Source of the DNA: an uncultured Mediterranea sp.
GTDB lineage: Bacteria > Bacteroidota > Bacteroidia > Bacteroidales > Bacteroidaceae
Direction of reading: 5' to 3'
Length of the DNA: 64,000 bases
Assembly (NCBI RefSeq): GCF_902493215.1
Contig: NZ_CABUOL010000014.1
Span: forward strand, 23,102 to 87,101
In this document: positions 25,433-34,039 of the stretch, piece by piece
Layout: every line of letters begins with the position of its first letter
Numbering within the stretch: the first letter of the stretch is position 1
Made by a program: the position numbers and the translations under genes
The notes under the pieces: generated by a model
Seen by the model: only the letters and a program-made list of their open reading frames with translations
What the model was told of the DNA's origin: nothing
The model's database searches: none

Positions 25433-26887
25433 TCAATGATACAACATTTTTTCCAATTCGTTTCTGATCGGTTCGCTCTTTACACGCCCGTCGTTCCACT
25501 TCTCGCCATACTCCTGCAACTCTTCCATCAGTTTGCGTACCACTTTCCTGTAAGATGGATTTGTATACTCATTGACCAGCTCATCCGGGTCTTTATCCAG
25601 GTCAGTCAACCAAGGAACATCTCCCGGCACATCAGACAAGGTCAGCTTATATCGTTTGGACACAATCGAAAGCCAACTTTTGGCAGGTCCGTCCCGTCTG
25701 TCTCCTCCACGCATAAAGACTGCATCGCGCCATTTTCTTCCTGCCTTTTTCCCTTTCAGCAGCGGAGAGAAATCGCGTCCGGCCCTGCTGGCCTCTGTAT
25801 CGACACCGGCCAGCGACAGAATGGTAGGAGCAAAGTCGACAACCGACAACACCTCGTCCACCACCTTTCCTTTTTCCAACACCCCCGGATAACAAACAAT
25901 GAACGGAACCCTGGCCGAAGTTTCCAGCGGTACCGATTTGTTCGTCCGCCCATGTTCACCACACAAGTCACCATGATCGGAGGTAAAGACAATAATGGTA
26001 CGCTCCAGCAATCCCTGTTCTTTCAGTTCGGCGACCAACCGCCCTATGTTGTCGTCCAGACACTTCACCATACCGAAATAACGGGCCATGTTTTCCATCC
26101 GATCGTTACCATAAGCCCACGAAGGCAATCCGCTTTTGTCTTTCAGAGCCGTCTTGGGTCTTTGAAACTTAAAATGAGTATACATCGTATCATAAGGCGC
26201 ACGTACCGTATTGGGACCATGCGGATCGGGATAGGCCACAACACAGCAAAAATGTTCGTCCTTATGCGCCCGGATATAGTCAATCGCCTTATCCGTCAGG
26301 AAATCTGTCATAAAGTTTTCCCGTGTCAGTCCCTTTCCGTCATAAGTGATTTCAAATTGCCCCTCCCCTTTTTCCACAATCCGCTTGTAGTGGCCACGGT
26401 TCATCATGTAACGGTTGTCCACAAAACCGAACTTACGTTCCGGCTGCCAGCCTGGACGGGCTGTACCATCCAAATGCCATTTGCCGATATACCCTGTATG
26501 ATATCCTCTTCTACGAAAATCCTCGGCAAACGTCACCACCGAATCATTCATCGGGAGATCATTGGTAACCACCGCCGTCTGTTGGGGATACAAACCTGTC
26601 ATAAAGGACGAACGGCTGGGAGAACTGACCGGAGTCGTTGCATAAAACCGACTGCAAATCACTCCATTCACAGCCAAGCTATCAATATTCGGTGTTTCTA
26701 CGACCACTCCATCGCCCCATACTTCAGCCTCCTCGGGTGACATCAAGGCACGGTAACATCCTAACGTACGGAAATTATGTTCATCCGTATGAATCACCAA
26801 GACATTAGGTGACTCTTGCGCCCCTACATTCGCACCAGGCAGTACAGCCAGGAGCCCTGCGGCATTCAAAACAAATACCCTTCTCAT
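25433..26887 (-). CDS. S1-family sulfatase, serine type (a)
   Basis: A 484-residue secreted sulfatase. The N-terminal metal-binding block is NVLVIHTDEHNFR. The maturation motif is S88-S-P-S-R92 followed by SSFMTG, where Ser88 must be converted to formylglycine by an anaerobic maturase. Downstream are GYIGKWHLDG and FTSDHGDLCGEHG. It removes sulfate esters from carbohydrate; position and sugar are not determined by the sequence alone. It lies 19 bases after sulfatase (b) in a tight operon. No maturase gene is in the window. Confidence 0.92.
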   Translation of the reverse strand: MRRVFVLNAAGLLAVLPGANVGAQESPNVLVIHTDEHNFRTLGCYRALMSPEEAEVWGDGVVVETPNIDSLAVNGVICSRFYATTPVSSPSRSSFMTGLYPQQTAVVTNDLPMNDSVVTFAEDFRRRGYHTGYIGKWHLDGTARPGWQPERKFGFVDNRYMMNRGHYKRIVEKGEGQFEITYDGKGLTRENFMTDFLTDKAIDYIRAHKDEHFCCVVAYPDPHGPNTVRAPYDTMYTHFKFQRPKTALKDKSGLPSWAYGNDRMENMARYFGMVKCLDDNIGRLVAELKEQGLLERTIIVFTSDHGDLCGEHGRTNKSVPLETSARVPFIVCYPGVLEKGKVVDEVLSVVDFAPTILSLAGVDTEASRAGRDFSPLLKGKKAGRKWRDAVFMRGGDRRDGPAKSWLSIVSKRYKLTLSDVPGDVPWLTDLDKDPDELVNEYTNPSYRKVVRKLMEELQEYGEKWNDGRVKSEPIRNELEKMLYH

Positions 26888-26906
26888 CTTTCCTCTATCA
26901 TTCGGT

Positions 26907-28322
26907 TCATTGAGTTACCTTACCCGGACTTCTGCGTGCCGTTCCCTTTCTGCGCGTCAGGTTGTCGCCCAGTTCCTCGCGCATGTCTTCCGCTATCTTC
27001 ATCAGCTTGATGACCTCCTGCGGATACTGACCGATGACATTGTAGCGCTCGCCCGGATCGCGGCGCAGGTCATAGAGTTCGGGCTTGGTCAGCACCACGT
27101 TCGTCAGGTTTCCCGGCTGCCCGTCATTTCCGGGTTCGTAGGCCCCATAGGTCACATATTTGTGAGGGAAGACCAGCTTGAACCGTCCGTCGGTCACTGC
27201 TTCCAGGTCGTTCTTATTATAATAGTAGACAAACGATGCACGCGGGTAAGCCTTCTCGTCCCCCTCAATCAACGGCAGAATGCTGACGCCGTCAATCTTG
27301 CGGGTGGGCAGCGGAGCACCGGTAATCTCGGCCAGCGTCGGGAAGAGGTCGATATTGGATGCCAGCTTGTTGCAGATGCTGCCCGGACGGGTATGACCTT
27401 CCCAGTACATGATACAAGGCACACGGTTGCCACCGTCGAAAGTCGTGGCCTTGGCTTCGCGCAGACCGCCCGTCGAACCGGCATGGTTACCATAATTGGC
27501 CCAAGGGCCGTTGTCTGACGTAAGAATTATCAGTGTATGGTCCAGCAGGCCTTCCTCACGAAGCGTCTTCACCACCTCGCCTACACTCCAGTCAATCTCC
27601 ATCATGACGTCGCCGAAGAGTCCCTGCTCGCTTTTCCCCTTGAACTTGTCGGAAACGGCCAAAGGTACATGTGGCATGGAATGCGCCAGATAAATGAAGA
27701 AAGGTGCCTTGCGGTTCTTCTTGATGAAAGCTACTGCCCGTTCCGTGTAGTCGGTCGTAAACCGGCTTTGGTCCGTATTATAGCCCACTACCTTGTTGCC
27801 GTCATACGTCGGCAGATCCGGGAAGTTGAACACTTCGCCTTGCTGGGGATGGTTGGGCCACATGTCATTGGAATAGGGAAGCCCGTAGTATTCGTCGAAA
27901 CCGTTCTGAAGCGGCAGGAACTGGGGCGCATCGCCCAAATGCCATTTACCGAAGATAGCCGTACGATAGCCTTTCTGCTTCAGGAGTTCTCCCATCGTCA
28001 TTTCTTCCGGATGGATGCCGTAGTCTGAATCGGGGCCGGGAGCTCCGGCAAATCCGATACGATTCGGATAGCAGCCGGTCAGCAAACCGGCACGCGATGC
28101 ACCGCTGATGGGCTGGCAGGCCAGGAAGTGGGTAAACCGCACGCCCTGTGCCGCCAGGTTGTCAATATTCGGCGTCGTATAACCATAGGCTCCGTTGCAG
28201 GAGAAGTCACCGTAACCCACATCGTCCAGATTAATCAGAACCACATTGGTATAGTCTTGCGCGCACAGAGGAAACGCCATCCCACACGTTGCCGTAACCG
28301 ATAAAAAAATCTTTGTATTCAT
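26907..28322 (-). CDS. S1-family sulfatase, serine type (b), arylsulfatase A-like
   Basis: A 471-residue protein with a signal peptide ending PLCAQ, the metal site INLDDVGYGDF, the maturation motif S73-G-A-S-R77 with AGLLTG, the catalytic block AIFGKWHLGD and the ILTSDNGPWANYGNH segment. Ala replaces the usual Pro of the motif, which is common in Bacteroides serine-type sulfatases. The arylsulfatase A-like layout occurs in galactose- and N-acetylgalactosamine-specific sulfatases. The gene is 22 bases after GH20 and 19 bases before sulfatase (a). The basic C-terminal tail is short and without an obvious domain. Confidence 0.92.
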   Translation of the reverse strand: MNTKIFLSVTATCGMAFPLCAQDYTNVVLINLDDVGYGDFSCNGAYGYTTPNIDNLAAQGVRFTHFLACQPISGASRAGLLTGCYPNRIGFAGAPGPDSDYGIHPEEMTMGELLKQKGYRTAIFGKWHLGDAPQFLPLQNGFDEYYGLPYSNDMWPNHPQQGEVFNFPDLPTYDGNKVVGYNTDQSRFTTDYTERAVAFIKKNRKAPFFIYLAHSMPHVPLAVSDKFKGKSEQGLFGDVMMEIDWSVGEVVKTLREEGLLDHTLIILTSDNGPWANYGNHAGSTGGLREAKATTFDGGNRVPCIMYWEGHTRPGSICNKLASNIDLFPTLAEITGAPLPTRKIDGVSILPLIEGDEKAYPRASFVYYYNKNDLEAVTDGRFKLVFPHKYVTYGAYEPGNDGQPGNLTNVVLTKPELYDLRRDPGERYNVIGQYPQEVIKLMKIAEDMREELGDNLTRRKGTARRSPGKVTQ

Positions 28323-28344
28323 ATCACCCTATCTTTTTCATTGA

Positions 28345-30693
28345 TTATTCATTGTATCCGATCTGTTCTTTCGAGATTTTCGTCCAGGACTTTTCACCGT
28401 ACTTCCGATAGCGTACAGCTCCATCGTTGCGCTGCTGGGAATTCCATCCGCCGATGAAGTTGGATATTTGCTCCACCTTGAACGGATGCCATCCCTTGCA
28501 CAAGGCAAGCGAACGGCCATACTTGGAATTGATTTGCGGACGACCGTCGTTATCCACAACCACCTTATCGCCAACCGTCACCCGGGTATCATTGGATGCA
28601 AATTCATAGATGCCGTCTTCGGGGACATAGAAGAAGCCCTCGGCCACGGCTACATAGAATTCCACATTCAGATACTTGTTCCGGCGGAGTTTGACAATCG
28701 GCTCAATGGAAGTCAGGATGCTGTCCTTCCATTCTTTCACGTCAGCCATTTCCTTGACATACAGACAACGCGCCGGTGAAAAACGGAGACGCAGGCCTCT
28801 GTTGGCCGGTTCCTCAGCTACAGCCGGCAAGAGCGACTGACGCTCGACTTCCACTTCTCTGACCAGTCCCATTTTTCCCGAAGGCAGCACACTGCGTATC
28901 TTCACCTTTCCACTCTCCTTGAACATCAGCGGTTCGGTATAGACAGCCGACTCCAGGCTAGGTTCCGTACCGTCCAGCGTATATACCATCTTCATGGGAC
29001 GGGAAGTGGTGAACTCGACCACCGTACTGTCGTCCATGAAGGCTACATGGTTCCGACAAAAATCAGGCTGTTCTGGCATGGGGATATGATAGTTTATCCC
29101 ATGATAATCCATCCTGACCGCCGCATTGTTCAGTCGGCGCGAGAAATCCTGGAAATCTTTCTTCTCCAACGGCGTCCAACCCACCTCCGCTACCGCCAGG
29201 ATACGCGGGTATACTCTGTACTCTACCAGGTCTTCGGTATACATGCACTCCGACCATGCATTGGCCTGTACGCCCCATATATACTTTTCCTTCCCTTCCT
29301 TCACCAGCACATCGGGTACCGGATTGTACGAATACGTCTTCTCGATGGGAGCATGGCCACCCCATGCAAAAGGTTCGGCCTGATAGTTGCCCTGATAGTA
29401 ATCCAGGTATAATCCGTTTCCGGCCGGAGTCATGATGACGTTATGATCCATCAGTGCCGAAGCAATGCCACCGCTTTCTCCACGCCACGACATGACCGTT
29501 GCATCGGGAGCCAGGCCACCTTCCAGAATCTCATCCCAACCGATCATCCGTTTGCCGTATTTCTTCAGAATCCGTTCGCATCTCGCTATGGCATAACTCT
29601 GCAATTTGTGTTCAGCCGAATATTTGCTGTCTGCAAAAAGCTTCTCCTCGCGAATGCGGCGCTGGCAATTCGGACAGGTTTCCCATACCTTCTTGGGGCA
29701 TTCGTCACCGCCGATATGGAAATACCTGCCGGGGAACAGTTCGCTCATTTCTGCAAAGATTCCGTCGAGCATCTCGAACATCACTTCCTTGCCGGGGCAG
29801 AAAACCACCGGAAAAGGTCCCCAGCGACTCATCACCTCATACTGCTCGCCGGTACACGACAGCTCCGGATAGGCCGCAATGGCTGCCAAGCTATGGCCGG
29901 GCACGTCGATTTCAGGAATGATGGTGATGAAACGTTCCTGAGCATAGGCCACTATTTCCTTAATGTCTTCCTGCGTGTAGTATCCTGCATATTCCTTTCC
30001 GTATTCATCGATACGCTTCCCGCCGATTTCAGTGAGACGGGGATATTTCTTGATTTCTACACGCCAGCCCTGATAATCACTGAGATGGAGATGAAGTGTA
30101 TTGATTTTGACAGAAGCCAACATGTCGATATGTTTTTTCAACCCTTCCACCGAAATGAAATGCCGGGCCACATCGAGCATCAGTCCACGATAGGCAAACC
30201 GGGGAGTATCCTTGACTGTAACCGCCGGTATCTGCCACTCGACACCCGATACACATTCCCCTGACTCAATCTCGGCCGGCAGCAGCTGCATCAGCGAAGC
30301 CATACCATAGAACAGGCCACGCAACGAAGAAGCACGGACATCGACCTTCTGCGGATTTACATCCAGGCAATAAGCCTCATCGCCCACAATCGTCGGGTCT
30401 ATACTCAAACAGATAGCATGCTCCCTTCCTTTGGCACCAGCTAAAGGTAACTCATACCCAGTAGCCGTACGCATCTTCTGCGCATAGAAAGAAGCCACAG
30501 TCCTCAAGGAATCATGGGAAACACAAATATCAGTTCCCCGATTCAGGACAAACGTCTCTTCCCCCTGTTCAATACATGCCGGAGCCGGAATCAGATTGAT
30601 TCCCTCATTGTACACTCTCTCTGACAATTTTTCCTGACCACATCCATACAGCCCCATACAGACGGTCATGACATACAACAAACCTTTTTTCAT
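28345..30693 (-). CDS. GH20 beta-N-acetylhexosaminidase with PA14-like C-terminus (PUL2)
   Basis: A 782-residue lipoprotein (CMGLYGC) with a GH20b domain and a catalytic barrel holding Asp330-Glu331 in HIGGDECPKKVW. A chitobiase-type domain (MVYTLDGTEPSLES) is followed by a PA14-like beta-domain (about 680-782, GFFYVPEDGIYEFASND then TRVTVGDKVVVDNDG). The extra domain may bind sugar. In PUL2 it would release beta-GlcNAc or beta-GalNAc exposed after desulfation. It sits between sulfatases (b) and (c), which favours sequential action. It clearly differs at the C-terminus from the GH20 at 13719. Confidence 0.92.
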   Translation of the reverse strand: MKKGLLYVMTVCMGLYGCGQEKLSERVYNEGINLIPAPACIEQGEETFVLNRGTDICVSHDSLRTVASFYAQKMRTATGYELPLAGAKGREHAICLSIDPTIVGDEAYCLDVNPQKVDVRASSLRGLFYGMASLMQLLPAEIESGECVSGVEWQIPAVTVKDTPRFAYRGLMLDVARHFISVEGLKKHIDMLASVKINTLHLHLSDYQGWRVEIKKYPRLTEIGGKRIDEYGKEYAGYYTQEDIKEIVAYAQERFITIIPEIDVPGHSLAAIAAYPELSCTGEQYEVMSRWGPFPVVFCPGKEVMFEMLDGIFAEMSELFPGRYFHIGGDECPKKVWETCPNCQRRIREEKLFADSKYSAEHKLQSYAIARCERILKKYGKRMIGWDEILEGGLAPDATVMSWRGESGGIASALMDHNVIMTPAGNGLYLDYYQGNYQAEPFAWGGHAPIEKTYSYNPVPDVLVKEGKEKYIWGVQANAWSECMYTEDLVEYRVYPRILAVAEVGWTPLEKKDFQDFSRRLNNAAVRMDYHGINYHIPMPEQPDFCRNHVAFMDDSTVVEFTTSRPMKMVYTLDGTEPSLESAVYTEPLMFKESGKVKIRSVLPSGKMGLVREVEVERQSLLPAVAEEPANRGLRLRFSPARCLYVKEMADVKEWKDSILTSIEPIVKLRRNKYLNVEFYVAVAEGFFYVPEDGIYEFASNDTRVTVGDKVVVDNDGRPQINSKYGRSLALCKGWHPFKVEQISNFIGGWNSQQRNDGAVRYRKYGEKSWTKISKEQIGYNE

Positions 30694-30708
30694 TTAAAAT
30701 CCGATTAT

Positions 30709-32292
30709 CTATTCTTTATCCAACAAACCTTCTTTTTCCAATATCTGTTTCATCCGTGCCGAATCTTCATCCGTATCGCCCACCTCCTGTCTCAATCTCA
30801 TCATTTCCTTCTTCATGTCACGGATTACCGACTGATATTCCTTGTCATGATAGGCGTTGTGGTTCTCTTTCGGATCTTTCTGAAGATCATAGAACTCCCA
30901 CGATGGTTCCGACTTATAGTCCGACGAGCCGGTCCTGTTCAGCCGGTCACCGTAAAGAAACATCAGTTTATAGCGGTCGGTACGTACGCCGATATGTGCC
31001 GGGCGGATGTCATGCTGCGTCCAATAACGGTAATAGATGCTCTTTCGCCAATTTTTTGGTGCTTCCGAGACCAAAACATCTCTGAAACTCCGCCCCTGGG
31101 TACCCTCAGGTGAAGACACTCCTGCAAAATCTGACAAGGTCGGTGCAAAATCGACATTCAGAATCAGTTCCTGAATACGTTTTCCGGCAGGAATCTTCCC
31201 CGGATATCGGATAACGAAAGGCATACGGGCCGCTTCTTCGTAGAACATCCGTTTGTCGAAGAAACCATGCTCGCCAAGGAAATATCCCTGGTCGGCCACA
31301 TAGACCACAATCGTATTGTCAGCAATGCCCATCTCGTCCAATGCGTCCAGCAGTTTTCCGATATTGTCATCCACCGTCGCCGCACAACGCAGGTAGTCAC
31401 GTATCAACTTCTGATAAGCCGCCTTTCGGGCAGCCACTTTCCCCATACCCTTGGTGGTAAAAGGCAGTTCCGGATACCGGCACCACCATTGGTCCGGGTC
31501 GGCCGATGCAACCTCCCAACGTCTTACCATTTCTTCCAACGGCTGGCCACGGAACGTACGTCCATTGGTCTCCGGTCCCCAGTCAAAGAGATTTTCCGGT
31601 TCGGGAAACGTCACACCGTCATACAGATGGCGCATCCGTTCGGGGAAGTCATAAGGCTCGTGTGTAGCCTTGAAATGGCAGCATAACAGAAAAGGTCCGT
31701 TCTCCTTCTGCTTTTTCATCCACCGAATGGCTTTTTCGGTCACGATATCGGTTGAGAATCCTCTGACCCGCTCTCCGAAGTTCCGCTGCCCCGGCCATGG
31801 ATCCGTGCTGTTCTTGAAAGTCGGGTCGCGGTATTCCCCCTGATCATGGAACACCGAATAATAATCAAAACCCTGAGGCTGCGATTTCAGATGCCATTTC
31901 CCCACCAGACCGGTATGATAGCCAGCCTTCTGGAATTCCTTGGCAAAGGTAGGCAACGAAGTATCCAGCGAATCATCCAAAGTATATACCCCATTGCGAT
32001 GGCTATATCTTCCTGTCAAAATACTCGCCCTGCTGGGTACGGAGATAGAATTCGTACAAAAGCAATTGTCCAGCACAGCACCCTCCCGGGCCAACCGACG
32101 GATGTTATCGGTTTGGGCATACTCGGCCAGCACCCCGCCATAAATTCCCCAAGTCTGCGAGGTGTGGTCATCACTCAATATAAACAGGATGTTCGGACGG
32201 TCTTTCCCGTCGCTTTCCCCTTCTTCTGCATACATGATGGAAAATGGCAATACAGACAGTAAACCGCCCATCCAAAAGCAATAGTTTTTCAT
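30709..32292 (-). CDS. S1-family sulfatase, serine type (c), possibly GlcNAc-6-O-sulfatase-like
   Basis: Starting at 32292 (MKNYCFWMGGLLSVLPFSIM) gives 527 residues with a signal peptide; the longer frame adds 13 residues without one. The metal block is NILFILSDDHTSQTWGIYGG, the maturation motif S84-V-P-S-R88 with ASILTGRYSHRNGVY, then HTGLVGKWHL and YVADQGYFLGEHGFFDKRM. The last block and overall length recall the S1_11 group of N-acetylglucosamine-6-O-sulfatases, but this is recall and was not searched. The C-terminal SYFYDLQKDP-like segment (WEFYDLQKDPKENHN) is typical. It is 15 bases before the GH20 gene. Confidence 0.9.
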   Translation of the reverse strand: MKNYCFWMGGLLSVLPFSIMYAEEGESDGKDRPNILFILSDDHTSQTWGIYGGVLAEYAQTDNIRRLAREGAVLDNCFCTNSISVPSRASILTGRYSHRNGVYTLDDSLDTSLPTFAKEFQKAGYHTGLVGKWHLKSQPQGFDYYSVFHDQGEYRDPTFKNSTDPWPGQRNFGERVRGFSTDIVTEKAIRWMKKQKENGPFLLCCHFKATHEPYDFPERMRHLYDGVTFPEPENLFDWGPETNGRTFRGQPLEEMVRRWEVASADPDQWWCRYPELPFTTKGMGKVAARKAAYQKLIRDYLRCAATVDDNIGKLLDALDEMGIADNTIVVYVADQGYFLGEHGFFDKRMFYEEAARMPFVIRYPGKIPAGKRIQELILNVDFAPTLSDFAGVSSPEGTQGRSFRDVLVSEAPKNWRKSIYYRYWTQHDIRPAHIGVRTDRYKLMFLYGDRLNRTGSSDYKSEPSWEFYDLQKDPKENHNAYHDKEYQSVIRDMKKEMMRLRQEVGDTDEDSARMKQILEKEGLLDKE

Positions 32293-32331
32293 GCGTATAT
32301 TCTGATTAATAATTATCCGTCCGTTCCCCAA

Positions 32332-33804
32332 TTAATATTCAAAGGTTTTCCCTGCCTCCCAGATGGGTAGAAGTCGCTCCACCGTTTCAGGTTCTTCCCC
32401 GGCCACATTCTTCTTCTCCATCCGGTCGCTGTCATACCGGTACAGCTCCGTTATCACAGTCCCTTTCTTCTGGTAACGTGAGAAACGCCATTCCGGTGTA
32501 CGCACGCTCACCCCCTGATTGAAATAACTATAGGCAGCCTCCCGCCAGGACGAATCGTCCGGATTATCCAACAAACCGGCAAAACTATGTCCGTCCAGGT
32601 CTGCGGGAGCATCCACACCGCACAAATCCATCAGTGTGGGATAAATATCTACCGAACTGACGATACGATGGTTCTCGACACCACTCCTGCATCCGGGTGC
32701 CTTTACAATCAGAGCACTGCTCAACGACGTCTCGTGCAGCGTATGCTTGCCCCAGACGCGCAGGTCACCCAAATGCCATCCATGGTCCCCCCACAGCACA
32801 ACAACGGTATTGTCTGCCAGTCCAGTTTCCTCCAAGGCCTGTAATACCTTACCAACCTGAGCGTCCATATAGCTGACGCAGGCGAAATAAGCATGACGCA
32901 ACTTGCGGGCATAAGCATCCGATACGTTCTTAACCAAAGAAGCTTTCTCGTCCCCCAGTTTGTACTGATTGAACTCACCACTTCCGTGCAAAGTTTCCAG
33001 GCTGCATCCTTCCGGAATATCCTTCATCGGAGAAAGAGGAAGAGAAGCCTCATCATACAAATCCCAATACCGTTTGGGAGCAGTGAACGGCAAATGAGGT
33101 TTAAAGAAACCTACCGCCAAGCAGAAAGGCTGTTTTCTACCAGCCAGCTCCTTCAGCTTGCTGACAGCCAAACGAGCCGTCAGGCCATCGGGCAAACCTT
33201 CATCCTCCACCTCCGCACATTCATAGGGTTTCACTTGCGAATTGCGTACCTGACGATTACTACCATCCGAATAACCGAAAAATGCATTCCAACCCGTTCC
33301 CCACCGACCGGCATCAAACAGCATTTCGTCCCAGCTGTAAGGCAATTCACGTTTTCCGGACTTCGGCTCCTTATAGCCATACACATACCCGTCGGCCGAA
33401 TGACTGATCTTGCCGATACCCACCGTATAATAACCGTTCCTACGCAGATGATGAAACATTGTTTCAGGCAGTTCACCTTCAGGACGGTCAGAACAATTCG
33501 TCCTACATGCCTCGTTGGACAAATCGGAAACCTTGCGGGGCAGATGTCCCGTCAGCATGCTGGCACGAGAAGCCCCACTGGTAGGCACCTGCACATAGTG
33601 GTTAAAGAAAAGACTGCCCTCACCGGCCAACCGGTCGATGTTCGGTGTCTTCACTACGGAACCGTAACAACCCAGTTCACGACGCAAATCATCTACGCAG
33701 ATGAAAAGGACATTGGGCTTCTTTACTTCAGTATTTACCTTTTGGGCAAACGTCTGTTGGCTGGAAAGTATATACAGTCCTAAAAATATAAATCCATTCT
33801 TCAT
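32332..33804 (-). CDS. S1-family sulfatase, serine type (d), iduronate-2-sulfatase-like
   Basis: A 490-residue secreted protein. The metal site is NVLFICVDDLRRELGCYG, close to the iduronate-2-sulfatase group (S1_7). The maturation motif is S76-G-A-S-R80 with ASMLTGHLPRK. Later motifs are VGIGKISHSADGY, PFCLAVGFFKPHLPFTAPKR, WGDHGWHLGDLRVWGKHTLHE and a short C-terminus. S1_7 members act on several sugars, so iduronate is not implied; PUL2 has no lyases or GH88 for glycosaminoglycans. A hairpin terminator separates it from the upstream GH36 gene. Confidence 0.9.
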   Translation of the reverse strand: MKNGFIFLGLYILSSQQTFAQKVNTEVKKPNVLFICVDDLRRELGCYGSVVKTPNIDRLAGEGSLFFNHYVQVPTSGASRASMLTGHLPRKVSDLSNEACRTNCSDRPEGELPETMFHHLRRNGYYTVGIGKISHSADGYVYGYKEPKSGKRELPYSWDEMLFDAGRWGTGWNAFFGYSDGSNRQVRNSQVKPYECAEVEDEGLPDGLTARLAVSKLKELAGRKQPFCLAVGFFKPHLPFTAPKRYWDLYDEASLPLSPMKDIPEGCSLETLHGSGEFNQYKLGDEKASLVKNVSDAYARKLRHAYFACVSYMDAQVGKVLQALEETGLADNTVVVLWGDHGWHLGDLRVWGKHTLHETSLSSALIVKAPGCRSGVENHRIVSSVDIYPTLMDLCGVDAPADLDGHSFAGLLDNPDDSSWREAAYSYFNQGVSVRTPEWRFSRYQKKGTVITELYRYDSDRMEKKNVAGEEPETVERLLPIWEAGKTFEY

Positions 33805-33921
33805 AATAATTTAGCACGAACTCAAATAGAACAACAAGTTATTACTATTTAAATAATCATCAAAAACAAATCAAATCAATGTTCAAGATTATTCTCTTAA
33901 AAGATTCCATTTATATAAGAA

Positions 33922-33970
33922 AATCCGTTGGCAGTAGAACTTCAGTCAAGAAGCATCCTGCCAACGGATT
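33922..33970 (-). terminator. hairpin between GH36-like and sulfatase (d) genes
   Basis: A 13-bp perfect stem (33922-33934, AATCCGTTGGCAG, with 33958-33970) and a 23-base loop. It splits the enzyme tail of PUL2 into a GH89-GH36 part and a sulfatase part. No strong T tract follows on the minus strand, so efficiency is uncertain. Confidence 0.5.
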
Positions 33971-34039
33971 ACAAATTTAATCATTCATGATGAATTGGCC
34001 AAACGAAAGCCTATTCTTTACTTTATATCTCTTTCCGCT

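Noticed and set aside
25322..26740. 472-residue plus-strand open frame
   Set aside because: Antisense to a sulfatase with all active-site motifs present.
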